Source of the DNA: Clostridium bovifaecis
GTDB taxonomy: Bacteria > Bacillota > Clostridia > Clostridiales > Clostridiaceae
Assembly: GCA_009738435.1 (NCBI GenBank)
Contig: CP046522.1
Coordinates: 2,139,249 to 2,203,248, forward strand
Direction of reading: 5' to 3'
Length of the DNA stretch: 64,000 bases
The notes under the pieces are model-generated. The model was given only the letters and a program-made list of their open reading frames with translations. It ran no database searches and was not told where the DNA came from. Below are positions 35,689 through 45,109 of this stretch, piece by piece. The position numbers were made by a program, and so were the translations under genes. The first letter of the stretch is position 1. Every line of letters starts with the position of its first letter.

Positions 35689-35692
35689 TTCC

Positions 35693-37464
35693 TTACCTCC
35701 CTTCGCTACTATTCATTTGCATTATATCTTTTTGGATTATCTCAAGTTCCTTCACAAGCTTTAAAGACTCTTCAAATAGTCCTTGTGTCTCATAGTCCTT
35801 AATTTTTTTCATAATTTCCTTCTTCGACTCCTCTAGCTTGAATTTTTTTATTTCTTTTATATAATCGCTTATTAGGTCTTCATAACTGTCAGTGTCTCCA
35901 ACTTCGACCTGTTGCACTTTTATCCACTCTTTAGAGCTTTCTATATCATCACACTTTGCTTCTATATGTTTTTCAAAATTCTCTGTCTCTTCCTCAATAG
36001 CTTCTTTTATTAAATTAAATATCTTTTTATGACTATCTAATATTAATTCTTCCTCACTTATTATCTCAATGATGTATTCATATATATTTGTATTCTCCAT
36101 CATAATTTTTAATAGGTTTCTCTCAGCCTTCATATAAGCAGGCTCTAAATATAATTTTGTCCAAAATTATGTTTTGTATACCTTTTTTCCATTTTATTTA
36201 CATTTATTTTTTCACTCATTAAGTCGTAAATCGCCTGCTCCTTCACTCCAGTCTCCTCTGATAGTTTTCTTATATAAACATCTTTCTCTATAGGAGGCAA
36301 CTCTAAAATAATATTGCAAGCTTTATCTATATATGTGATAATCATATTTTCCTCTTTCATGTCAAGTCCCATACTAGCCATTTTGATCTCATAGTCAATA
36401 AGGGGTAAAGAGTTATTAATGAGCTTTATAAAAGCCTCTTTACCATTATTTTTAACAAATTCATCTGGGTCCTTTCCTTCTGGTACAGTTAATACCCTAA
36501 GGTCAAACCCCTCCTTCTTTAATATTTTTAACCCCCTAATAGTAGCGCTTTGTCCTGCTAAATCTGCATCATAGGCAACTATTATTCTATCAGCATACCT
36601 TTTTAAAAGCTTTGCTTGCTCTAAAGTGAGAGCCGTCCCTAGTGATGCCACAACATTAGTAATTCCATATTGATGCAACGATATACAGTCCATATATCCC
36701 TCTACAATTATTATTGTTCTATCTTTATTCTCCTTTATGGCAAAGTTTAATCCATATAAATTGGTTCCTTTTTTAAATATATCCGTCTCAGGAGAATTCA
36801 GATATTTGGGTTTAGAATCATCCAAAACCCTTCCTCCAAAGCCTATAACCCTTCCCCTATAGTCAAAAACGGGAAAAATAACCCTATTCCTAAATCTATC
36901 ATAGTAAGAATTATTTTTTCCTTTTACTATTAGTCCTGCATTTAATAAGTCTAGCTCTGTGTATCCTTTACTCTTTAAATAGTTCATAAGATTTTGCCAA
37001 CCATCTTTGGCATATCCTAATCCAAATTTTCTTATGGTTTTATTTATAATTCCTCTTCTTGTAAAATACTGTATAACACTTTTATTACTCTGTAGGCCAT
37101 TAAAATAGTATCTTGCAGCCTCAACATTCACCTTATACAGTCTTTCATTTTTGTTGTGCATATTTTGAGAACTACTATCTTCTATCTCTATATTAGCTTT
37201 ATCTCCCAAATACTTTAGAGCATCAATAAAAGTCATGTTTTTACTTTTCATAACAAAAGTTAATACATTCCCTGCTTCGCCGCATCCAAAGCACTTATAT
37301 ATCTGCTTATCCTGCGACACACTGAAAGAAGGAGTTTTTTCATTGTGAAACGGACATAATCCTATAAAGTTCCTTCCAGCTCTTTTCAGCACAACACTTT
37401 CAGAAATAATATCTACTATATCGTTTTGCTCTTTAACCTTTTGAATTATTTCTTCACTAATCAA
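35693..37464 (-). pseudogene. dnaG: DNA primase, split between the catalytic part and helicase-binding domain
   Basis: Makes RNA primers at the replication fork. The larger frame (36145-37464, 439 residues) has the zinc-finger domain (CPFHNEKTPSFSV, YKCFGCGEAGNVLTF), the RNA polymerase core (VIFPVFDYRGRVIGFGGRVL) and the TOPRIM block (IIVEGYMDCISLHQ, VAYDADLAGQSATIRGL). The second frame (35693-36145) begins LEPAYMKAERNLLKIM and carries the DnaB-binding C-terminal domain. Joining them needs one base gained or two lost near 36145-36165; either gives about 590 residues, the usual size. The gene is essential in bacteria, so a sequence error or recoding is more likely than true inactivation. Confidence 0.88.
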
Positions 37465-37666
37465 TGAAGTATTCCCACCTATTAACTATTTTTTGAATCA
37501 ACCCTAAATATATTCGACAAAAAACATTAATATCCTTCTTTAATTTTTATTTTTTTTATTCACTTATATATATTCTTTATAAAATACAAATATCCTTCAA
37601 CATTATATTTTTTATTTATATACAACATATATATTTTCCCATATAATTGTAAATATTATTCATACA

Positions 37667-37722
37667 TTAATAAATTTGAAACTTAGGTTCATATATTAGT
37701 AAATTACAAATTTAGGTACATA
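37667..37722 (-). repeat. Imperfect tandem duplication of the 3' end of the dgt-like gene
   Basis: The last nine codons of the gene including its stop (37696-37722, YVPKFVIY-stop) are followed two bases later by a second 27-base copy (37667-37693, would read YEPKFQIY-stop). 22 of 27 bases agree. The remainder of the 37465-37695 gap is very AT-rich with no gene seen. Confidence 0.6.
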
Positions 37723-38724
37723 TAATTCATTAAATAAATATAAGCAATAATCATCACTCATCCCAGCTATATAATCAGTTACTCCTTCATATAATCCATC
37801 TTTATTAGTCATATCAATATATAATGTCGGCATCTTTTGTGGATTATTTAAAAAATATTTGTACACTTGTTCTAGAACAAACTTCGCCTTCTCTCTTTCT
37901 GGCTTCAATACATCACCCTTATATATATTTTCAAACATAAAGTTTCTAAGCTGGGATAAGGCATCCCCTACTTCATTGCTCAGAGATACTTCTATCCTAC
38001 CTTTTTCAATATTATTTAAAGTTGCATAAATACAATCCTTAACAAGAGTATCAATCCTTTTACCATGACTTCTACCTAAGATTTCTACATATTCCTTTGG
38101 TATATCCTCTTCCTTAAGTAAGCCAGCCCTAATAGAATCATCAATATCATGATTTACATAGGCGATTTTATCGCTATATCTAACCACTTGACCCTCTAAT
38201 GTAAAGGCTTTAGCGGACCCATTAGAAAATCCACTATGATGCAATATCCCATCAATTACTTCTCTAGTTAAATTTAACCCTTTCCCCTGCTTTTCTATTT
38301 TAGTTAAAACTCTCACACTATTTTCATTATGCCTAAATCCATTTGGATTTAGCATATTTAAAACATCTTCTCCATTATGAGCAAAAGGGACATGTCCTAT
38401 GTCATGACCTAGGGCAATAGCTTCTATTAAATCTTCATTTAATCCTATACCCTTTCCTATGGTTTTAGAAATCTGAGCTACCTCTAAGGTGTGTGTAAGC
38501 CGAGTTCTATAATGGTCTCCTCCAGTCTTTATATATACCTGAGTTTTGTGTTTCAATCTTCTAAAAGATTTGCTGTGAATTATCCTGTCTCTGTCTAGCA
38601 TAAAGTCAGTTCTAATTTCATCTTTTTCCTCCTTTATATCTCTCCCTCTGCTCTTGCAAGAAAAAGCACTACAATATATTAAAGTCTTTCTCTCATTATC
38701 TTCAATTTTTTCTCTTATATTCAT
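37696..38724 (-). CDS. Deoxyguanosinetriphosphate triphosphohydrolase-like HD protein
   Basis: A 342-residue HD-domain phosphohydrolase of the dGTPase-like family. Motifs are [20 protein letters not shown], the HD signature [17 protein letters not shown] with [26 protein letters not shown], and [18 protein letters not shown]. It probably cleaves dNTPs to nucleosides and triphosphate. It is located upstream of dnaG in the same direction, a usual place in clostridia. Two TA runs inside the gene (38524-38531 and 37920-37928) are in frame. The ATG has GGAG upstream. Confidence 0.9.
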   Translation of the reverse strand: MNIREKIEDNERKTLIYCSAFSCKSRGRDIKEEKDEIRTDFMLDRDRIIHSKSFRRLKHKTQVYIKTGGDHYRTRLTHTLEVAQISKTIGKGIGLNEDLIEAIALGHDIGHVPFAHNGEDVLNMLNPNGFRHNENSVRVLTKIEKQGKGLNLTREVIDGILHHSGFSNGSAKAFTLEGQVVRYSDKIAYVNHDIDDSIRAGLLKEEDIPKEYVEILGRSHGKRIDTLVKDCIYATLNNIEKGRIEVSLSNEVGDALSQLRNFMFENIYKGDVLKPEREKAKFVLEQVYKYFLNNPQKMPTLYIDMTNKDGLYEGVTDYIAGMSDDYCLYLFNELYVPKFVIY

Positions 38725-38805
38725 TTATAAACTCCTTTCTAAATTATGCTCTTAATCTGAGTTTATATGTATAGTATTTCTATATAATTAGTATAAAATC
38801 CTTTT

Positions 38806-38870
38806 TAATTAGAATATGTTTTAAATTGTAAGTTCCGCATCAACAATTTCTTAGAACATATCCTTTAATT
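38806..38870. repeat. Palindromic element, copy 1
   Basis: Imperfect arms AGAATATGTTTTAAATTGT and ACAATTTCTTAGAACATATC flank a short loop between the divergent dgt-like and cotS-like genes. A related inverted repeat occurs at 62115-62182. Confidence 0.5.
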
Positions 38871-38933
38871 AAATGTATAATATTTGAAATCATTTAATAT
38901 GTTTATACTAAGAACTTTTTAAGGAGTGTTATT

Positions 38934-39998
38934 ATGCCTGAATTGGCTAAATTATATGATATAAATTTATTATCTGAAGAAAATATAAAAAACTCTGTAC
39001 TACCTTACTACAACCTTGAAAATTCGGAAGTTACATCAATAAAATTCAAGGATACAGAAAAACAAAGGGCCGTATATCGAATAACAGATAATGATAAAGA
39101 TTATTGTTTAAAAAAGGTATATTTCGATAAGGGAGAACTTCTCTTTGTTTACTCAGCAGTAGAATGGCTTTATAGAAACGGTATAAATGCGCCGCGAATT
39201 CTTCCTAACAAAAATAATGGTAGATTTGTTGAATATGAAAATATGTTATTCATTTTAACTCCTTGGATTGATGGCCGTAAGTGCGATTACGATTCTAAAG
39301 ATGATATATTAAGTTCTTGCATAAACTTATCCAAAATTCATAAAGCTTGTTTTAATTTTTTCCCTATAAAGGGAAGTACAATGAGAAAAGGATGTAATAA
39401 CTTTTTTGAATCCATTAACAAACACTTTGAAAGACTTCTTCTAAACTCTAACTTAGCCTTTAAATACGGAGATTACTTTTCAAAGATATTTCTCACTTAT
39501 TTTGATAAAGGTCTCTATCTAGCTAAAGTATCTAACGAAATTCTTGCTACAACAAACTTTAATAATTTAAGTACCTCTCTTTGTCATATGGATTATGTTA
39601 ATAAAAATCTAATTTTTGATGATACTGATGAAATATGGATTATCGACTTTGATAAATGTAGAATAGACTTTTGTGTGCATGATTTATCTTACTTTTTTAG
39701 GCGCCTTTTAAAAAGAGATAAAACTAATTGGAACATAGATATAGTCCTAAGTTGTTTAGAAGAGTATGAAAAGATACATCCTTTAAACATTGATGAATAT
39801 AAATACCTTTTAGCTTATCTTTCTTTCCCTCAAAAGTACTGGAAGATTTCAAGAGATTACTATAGAAACATAGATAAATGCAATAAAAAAACCTTTGTTA
39901 ATATGCTCAGCAAATCTGTAAAAAACTTTAATTCTCAAATAGAATTTACAGAGACATTTATGGAATATATAAATAAGAAATTTAACGTGAAGTATTAA
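38934..39998 (+). CDS. CotS-family spore coat protein / kinase-fold protein
   Basis: A 354-residue protein of the CotS/YsxE family, which has an aminoglycoside-phosphotransferase-like kinase fold. Features are the N-lobe lysine in DYCLKKVYFDKGELLF, FILTPWIDGRKCDY, the catalytic-loop-like LCHMDYVNKNLIFDD (an HxD-like HMD) and the metal-site-like WIIDFDKCRIDF with HDLSYFFRRLLKR. Family members are spore coat or coat-assembly proteins in Bacillus and Clostridium. It is a lone plus-strand gene with AAGGAG before the ATG. A mother-cell promoter is expected, but I could not assign one. Confidence 0.85.
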   Translation: MPELAKLYDINLLSEENIKNSVLPYYNLENSEVTSIKFKDTEKQRAVYRITDNDKDYCLKKVYFDKGELLFVYSAVEWLYRNGINAPRILPNKNNGRFVEYENMLFILTPWIDGRKCDYDSKDDILSSCINLSKIHKACFNFFPIKGSTMRKGCNNFFESINKHFERLLLNSNLAFKYGDYFSKIFLTYFDKGLYLAKVSNEILATTNFNNLSTSLCHMDYVNKNLIFDDTDEIWIIDFDKCRIDFCVHDLSYFFRRLLKRDKTNWNIDIVLSCLEEYEKIHPLNIDEYKYLLAYLSFPQKYWKISRDYYRNIDKCNKKTFVNMLSKSVKNFNSQIEFTETFMEYINKKFNVKY

Positions 39999-40034
39999 TA
40001 AAAGCCACCGATTTCTAAATCGGTGACTTTATTT
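39999..40034. terminator. Bidirectional terminator between the coat gene and ppdK
   Basis: AAAGCCACCGATTT pairs with AAATCGGTGACTTT around a short loop, with T runs on both strands. Confidence 0.9.
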
Positions 40035-40040
40035 TAGTGT

Positions 40041-42674
40041 TTACTTTCTAGGATTCCTAATCTGAGCTTGTGCTGCTGCAAGTCTTGCAATCGGAACTCT
40101 AAATGGTGAACATGATACATAGTTAAGTCCTGTGTTATGGAAGAACTCAACAGAAGATGGATCTCCACCGTGTTCTCCACAAATACCTAGCTTAATATCC
40201 TCTCTTGTTTTTCTTCCAAGCTCCACTGCCATCTTTACAAGCTTTCCTACTCCATCCTGGTCTAATCTTTGGAATGGGTCAAATTCATATATATTCTTTT
40301 CATAATAACTGCTTAAGAATTTGCCTGCATCATCTCTTGAAAATCCGAAGGTCATTTGAGTTAAATCATTTGTTCCAAAAGAGAAGAACTCTGCTTCTTT
40401 CGCTATTTCATCTGCTGTAAGAGCTGCCCTTGGAATTTCTATCATTGTACCTACTAAATATTTTAAATCTATTCCTGAAGTTGCGATTATATCATCAGCT
40501 GTTTTAACAACAACATCCTTAATATATTTTAATTCTTTTACCTCTCCAACAAGAGGAATCATTATTTCTGGCACTATATTAAATCCTTTTTCCTTCTTAA
40601 CGTAAATGGCTGCCTCAATTATTGCTCTTGTTTGCATTTCAGCTATTTCAGGATATGAAACTGTAAGACGACATCCTCTGTGTCCCATCATTGGATTAAA
40701 TTCGTGCAATGATTCAATAGTAGACTTCAATTCTTCATAGCTTATTCCCATTTCCTCAGATAATTCTCTTATATCTTGTTCTTCAGTTGGTAAGAATTCA
40801 TGTAGTGGTGGATCTAAAAATCTTATTGTAACAGCTCTATCTTCCATGGCCTCATAAATTCCTATAAAATCTTCTCTCTGCATTGGAAGCAGTTTTTCTA
40901 GCGCCTTTCTTCTTTGCTCTTCATTCTCAGAAACTATCATTTCACGAACTGCTGGTATTCTATCTTCATTAAAGAACATATGCTCTGTTCTGCAAAGCCC
41001 TATTCCTTGTGCTCCAAATTCAACTGCTTGCCTTGCATCTTTTGGAGTATCTGCATTAGCTCTTACTTTCAATGCTCTTATTTCATCAGCCCATTCCATA
41101 AACTTACTGAAATATCCTGAAATCTCTGGAGCCACAGTCTTTATAGCTGTTCCATATACATTTCCTGTACTTCCGTCAAGAGAAATGTAATCTCCTTCTT
41201 TATAAATCTTTCCTGCTGCTACAAATGTTTTATCTTCTTCATTAATCTTTATTTCACCACACCCAGCAACACAACAAGTTCCCATTCCTCTAGCTACAAC
41301 CGCTGCATGAGAAGTCATTCCACCTCTTATTGTAAGTATTCCTTCTGCAGCAACCATACCTTCTATATCTTCTGGAGAAGTTTCTAATCTAACTAAGATT
41401 ACTTTTTCTCCTTTTTCATGTTTATTTTTAGCATCTTGTGCAGTAAAGTAAATCTTTCCACAAGCAGCCCCTGGTGATGCCGGAAGCCCCTTAGCGATTG
41501 GTGCAGCTTTCTTTAATTCCACTGCATCAAAAGCTGGATGTAATAATGAATCTAATTGCTTTGGTTCTACCTTTAATAATGCCTCTTCTTTAGTTAAAAC
41601 GCCTTCTTCTACTAGGTTAACTGCTATCATTAATGCTGATTGAGCTGTTCTTTTACCATTTCTAGTTTGTAAGAAATATAACTTACCTTGTTCTATAGTA
41701 AACTCCATATCTTGCATGTCTTTATAATGCGCTTCTAATCTATTAGCTATAGATATGAATTCTTTATAACATTCTGGAAGATCTTCTTCTAATCTAGAAA
41801 TTGGCTGAGGAGTTCTAATACCTGCAACTACGTCTTCTCCTTGAGCATTTATTAAGTATTCTCCAAATATCTTCTTTTCTCCTGTAGCAGGGTCTCTTGT
41901 AAAGGCAACCCCTGTTCCTGAATTGTCTCCCATATTACCAAACACCATGGATTGTACGTTTACTGCTGTACCCCAGCTAGATGGATAATCATTTAATCTT
42001 CTATATACTATGGCTCTTGGATTATTCCATGATTTAAATACAGCTTGTACAGAGTCCATTAGTTGCTCTTTAGGATCTTGTGGGAATTCTACACCCATTT
42101 CATCTAAGTATAATTTTTTATATTTAAGCACAACTTTCTTTAAGTCTTCTGCAGTTAAATCTGTGTCATATTCCACACCTTTTTCTTCTTTAACTTCATC
42201 TAATATGTTCTCAAACTTTCTCTTTTCAATTCCTATAGCTACATCTGAGAACATTTGTATAAATCTTCTGTAAGAATCATAAGCAAATCTTTCATTCCCA
42301 GTAAGCTTGGCAATTCCTTGAACGGTTTCATCATTTAAACCTAAGTTTAGAATTGTATCCATCATTCCTGGCATTGAAACTCTTGCTCCAGACCTTACTG
42401 ATACAAGAAGTGGATTGTTTTTGTCTCCAAATTTTTTACCTGTGATTTCTTCTGTTTTAGCTAGTGATTTCATAATCTGATTTATAATATCATCAGATAT
42501 AACTTCACCATCTTCGTAGTATTTAGTGCAGGCTTCTGTAGTTATTGTAAATCCTTGCGGAACAGGAATTCCTAAATTCGTCATCTCTGCAAGGTTGGCT
42601 CCTTTACCGCCTAAAAGATTTTTCATTCCTGCATTACCTTCACTAAATAAATAAACATACTTCTTCACTTCCAC
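40041..42674 (-). CDS. ppdK: Pyruvate, phosphate dikinase
   Basis: Interconverts pyruvate, ATP and phosphate with PEP, AMP and pyrophosphate. At 877 residues it is full length. The N-terminal nucleotide domain begins YLFSEGNAGMKNLLGGKGAN; the central phosphohistidine site is GILTIRGGMTSHAAVVARGM with TCCVAGCG; the C-terminal PEP/pyruvate barrel contains GIGLCRTEHMFF, MMGHRGCRL and GLNYVSCSPFRVP. It follows the ccpN-like regulator by 56 bases in the same direction, which suggests that this repressor controls the PEP-pyruvate step. Confidence 0.98.
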   Translation of the reverse strand: MEVKKYVYLFSEGNAGMKNLLGGKGANLAEMTNLGIPVPQGFTITTEACTKYYEDGEVISDDIINQIMKSLAKTEEITGKKFGDKNNPLLVSVRSGARVSMPGMMDTILNLGLNDETVQGIAKLTGNERFAYDSYRRFIQMFSDVAIGIEKRKFENILDEVKEEKGVEYDTDLTAEDLKKVVLKYKKLYLDEMGVEFPQDPKEQLMDSVQAVFKSWNNPRAIVYRRLNDYPSSWGTAVNVQSMVFGNMGDNSGTGVAFTRDPATGEKKIFGEYLINAQGEDVVAGIRTPQPISRLEEDLPECYKEFISIANRLEAHYKDMQDMEFTIEQGKLYFLQTRNGKRTAQSALMIAVNLVEEGVLTKEEALLKVEPKQLDSLLHPAFDAVELKKAAPIAKGLPASPGAACGKIYFTAQDAKNKHEKGEKVILVRLETSPEDIEGMVAAEGILTIRGGMTSHAAVVARGMGTCCVAGCGEIKINEEDKTFVAAGKIYKEGDYISLDGSTGNVYGTAIKTVAPEISGYFSKFMEWADEIRALKVRANADTPKDARQAVEFGAQGIGLCRTEHMFFNEDRIPAVREMIVSENEEQRRKALEKLLPMQREDFIGIYEAMEDRAVTIRFLDPPLHEFLPTEEQDIRELSEEMGISYEELKSTIESLHEFNPMMGHRGCRLTVSYPEIAEMQTRAIIEAAIYVKKEKGFNIVPEIMIPLVGEVKELKYIKDVVVKTADDIIATSGIDLKYLVGTMIEIPRAALTADEIAKEAEFFSFGTNDLTQMTFGFSRDDAGKFLSSYYEKNIYEFDPFQRLDQDGVGKLVKMAVELGRKTREDIKLGICGEHGGDPSSVEFFHNTGLNYVSCSPFRVPIARLAAAQAQIRNPRK

Positions 42675-42730
42675 ATTAACATCCCCTTTTCTTTGTCTAA
42701 CATATATCTAAAGAGTTTCCTCTTAGATGG

Positions 42731-43363
42731 CTAACTATTTTCACTTAATTTGACAAAAAGACGTGTTATGTTTGTTTTGGAAAGCTTACCTATAACCCTA
42801 ACCTTATCTCCATCTTCTTCTAATACTCTTTCTATAACAGGTAGACTATCAACTTCTCTTTCTATTATTTTTTTTGCTGCTATGTAAGCTGAATCTTCTG
42901 GTTCAACAAATACTATATTAGGCATTCTTGTCATAATAATTCCTACTGGAACTTTATTTATATCAGTTCCTCCTATGGCACTCTTCAGAAAATCCTTTCT
43001 AGAAATTGCACCTACTAAATAGCCATTATTTTCAACAAATATAGTCCCAACATCATTTAAAAATAAATTTACAATAGCATTATATACGGTAGTTTGCTCA
43101 TCTACAGTAACAGGTTTTGACATAATATCCTTAACCTTAATTTTTCTTATATAATCAAAGACCAAACTTGAGGAAGGTTTCTGAGAATATATATACCCAA
43201 CCTTAGGTCTAGCTTCTAGTATTCCTGTCATGGTGAGTATAGCTAAGTCTGGCCTTAAGGCTGCTCTAGTGACCCCAATTTTGCTTGCTAACTGTTCACT
43301 TGTTATAGGTTGATTTTCCTTAACTAACTCAATAATTTCTTTTTGCCTAGATGATAAGTTAAT
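42731..43363 (-). CDS. ccpN: CcpN-like HTH-CBS transcriptional repressor with probable ATT start
   Basis: A winged-helix regulator with two CBS domains, as in Bacillus CcpN, which represses gluconeogenic genes. HTH: ITSEQLASKIGVTRAALRPD and LAILTMTGILEARPKVGYIY; CBS: VKDIMSKPVTVDEQTTVYNA and SRKDFLKSAIGG. The open frame reaches a GTG at 43396, but an extended -10 element (TGATACAAT) covers that site, and a perfect AAGGAGG lies inside the frame, 9 bases before an ATT codon at 43363. Starting there gives MNLSSRQKEIIELVKEN and 210 residues, close to the 212 of B. subtilis CcpN. I therefore propose an ATT start; upstream ATG 43387 is the alternative. It is upstream of ppdK. Confidence 0.8.
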   Translation of the reverse strand: MNLSSRQKEIIELVKENQPITSEQLASKIGVTRAALRPDLAILTMTGILEARPKVGYIYSQKPSSSLVFDYIRKIKVKDIMSKPVTVDEQTTVYNAIVNLFLNDVGTIFVENNGYLVGAISRKDFLKSAIGGTDINKVPVGIIMTRMPNIVFVEPEDSAYIAAKKIIEREVDSLPVIERVLEEDGDKVRVIGKLSKTNITRLFVKLSENS

Positions 43364-43605
43364 TGTTGCCGACCTCCTTCGTACCATTACCAACACATTG
43401 TATCATAAATCAATTAAAAATAGCATATCACTTTTCCTTGCTGATAAGCGATTTATTCAAATTAATCTGGTCAACGGTATACTTTTTCTTTTATTTTCTT
43501 TTATTTGTGATATATTTTATTTTAAATGAGCTATACTAATGCTATTATTTATTTATATTGTATACTTAATTTGCCTTTTATGTTGTTAATACCTAATATT
43601 TTTAA

Positions 43606-43641
43606 AGCAAAGACGACAGTATTATCTGCCGTCCTTATTTT
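43606..43641 (-). terminator. Terminator of the DUF4342 gene
   Basis: GGACGGCAGA pairs with CTGTCGTC around a short loop and is followed by TTTGCTTT on the minus strand; it overlaps the last codons of the gene. The 43397-43605 gap holds the ccpN promoter side and is otherwise AT-rich without a gene. Confidence 0.6.
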
Positions 43642-44233
43642 TTTCATTTTTGTCATCATCAACTTCTTCAAAGGTTACAGTATATTGATATACATTTTCA
43701 TCTTTAGTTGAAGGATCCTTCTTTTCAAATTTTTCTTTTACTTCAGATGTTATATCTTCTACCTTTTCCTTTACATCAAAAGTTATATCGTCAACTTTTT
43801 CTTTAACATCTTTAGCCTTATTTTTTATTATCTTATTCACAATTTCAACTGAACCATCGCTTTTAACAAGTTCAACAGTTATCTTTGTAAATACAGCACT
43901 TAGTAATCCAATTGCGATAAGTGGCGGCCATAGTAATGCTATTGCACCAGCTGCTACACCTGCATTAACGGGAATATCAGTAATTACTTTGTCATCTTTT
44001 TTTATTCTTATCCTATTTACATTTCCTTTTTTTATTACTTCTCTCATCCAATTCATGAATTCATCTTTGGTAGTATATAATTCATCTTTAATGTTGTTCT
44101 TTTTGTTTTCTATAAATATTAATGCATCTACAACATTACCATCGCATTCTTCTAAAGCTTCCTTTGCTTCAGTATAGCTAATTCCTGTTCTTTCTCTAAG
44201 TATATCGATCTTTTCTAAGGTTATATCGCTCAT
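43622..44233 (-). CDS. DUF4342 protein with UBA/TS-N-like N-terminus
   Basis: A 203-residue protein. The N-terminus (ITLEKIDILRERTGISYTEA, KEALEECDGNVVDAL) is a UBA/TS-N-like helical domain as in EF-Ts. The central DUF4342 part contains KKGNVNRIRIKKDD, VNAGVAAGAIALLWPPLIAI (a glycine-rich membrane-like segment) and ends in a highly charged Lys/Glu/Asp tail with three repeats of the type KVEDITxxVKEK. Function is unknown. I start at the second methionine (ATG 44233), which is well spaced from the AAGGAG site that overlaps the end of recO. Confidence 0.8.
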   Translation of the reverse strand: MSDITLEKIDILRERTGISYTEAKEALEECDGNVVDALIFIENKKNNIKDELYTTKDEFMNWMREVIKKGNVNRIRIKKDDKVITDIPVNAGVAAGAIALLWPPLIAIGLLSAVFTKITVELVKSDGSVEIVNKIIKNKAKDVKEKVDDITFDVKEKVEDITSEVKEKFEKKDPSTKDENVYQYTVTFEEVDDDKNEKNKDGR

Positions 44234-44238
44234 TCCAT

Positions 44239-44982
44239 TCACTCCTTTTTTATATAATTAAAAATTTCTAAGCTTTTCGGTTGTCTCGAATAATTTTGTG
44301 AGATAAAAATATTTAAAATCTTGTATACTTCTTTTTTTAAGTCATCACTTAAAGAAATCCTAGGAATGTTCTCAATAAGACTTCTATCTAGAAATTTCAG
44401 AACATTGTATGCGCCGTAACTTATGCTAATACCATTAACTTTATTACATTCATTACAAGTTCCACCATGATATTGTATGCTTAAATAGTTAGATTTATTT
44501 ATTTTGTTTCCACATATGCTGCAATTTTCAAACTCAAACCCATATCCTGTTGACCTTAGAAGCTTAAGTTCTAGTGCTCTAGCTAAAATTTCTAAATCTG
44601 CAGCATTATTTTTCATAAGATAGAAGCTTTTAATAAAATCTTGAAAGAGTTCTCTGTTGCTCTCTTCTTCTTGTAAAGCAATTAATATTAATTCACAAAA
44701 ATAAGAGCCATAAGTTATTGTATCTAAATCATTTAGTAAACTTTGAAAGGAGTCTGTAATCTCTACTTCATTTATAGTGTATAAATTCTTACCTCTATAT
44801 AATACATATTCTCCAAAACAAAAGCTTTGAGTTGATGCAAAAAACTTGCTTTTGTTTTTTTTAGCACCTTTTGCTATGGCACTGACTTTTCCAAGCTTGT
44901 CAGTAAAAAGCCATAAAAGCTTATCATTTTCTTTGAAGTCCTGTGTTTTTAGAACCATAGCTTTAGTTTTAAAAATTGACAG
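44239..44982 (-). CDS. recO: DNA repair protein RecO, probable CTG start
   Basis: Recombination mediator that loads RecA together with RecR. N-terminal OB domain FKTKAMVLKTQDFKENDKLL and LGKVSAIAKGAKKNKS; C-terminal zinc site CSICGNKINKSN with GGTCNEC. The open frame begins at 45045, but its first 21 residues do not fit the family. A CTG at 44982, 8 bases after ATAGGAG, would give MSIFKTKAMVLK and 247 residues, the usual RecO length. I chose this rare start; no ATG, GTG or TTG is suitably placed. The gene follows era, a conserved order. Confidence 0.85.
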   Translation of the reverse strand: MSIFKTKAMVLKTQDFKENDKLLWLFTDKLGKVSAIAKGAKKNKSKFFASTQSFCFGEYVLYRGKNLYTINEVEITDSFQSLLNDLDTITYGSYFCELILIALQEEESNRELFQDFIKSFYLMKNNAADLEILARALELKLLRSTGYGFEFENCSICGNKINKSNYLSIQYHGGTCNECNKVNGISISYGAYNVLKFLDRSLIENIPRISLSDDLKKEVYKILNIFISQNYSRQPKSLEIFNYIKKE

Positions 44983-45109
44983 AAAATCATCTCCTATATT
45001 TATATTATAACCTAATTTTGAGAATAAATAACAGTACTTTCTCAAAAGTTTTATAAATTTTTAGTAAATTTTACTTTAGCCTTAGTATATTAAAAACTGT
45101 ATTCTAAGG

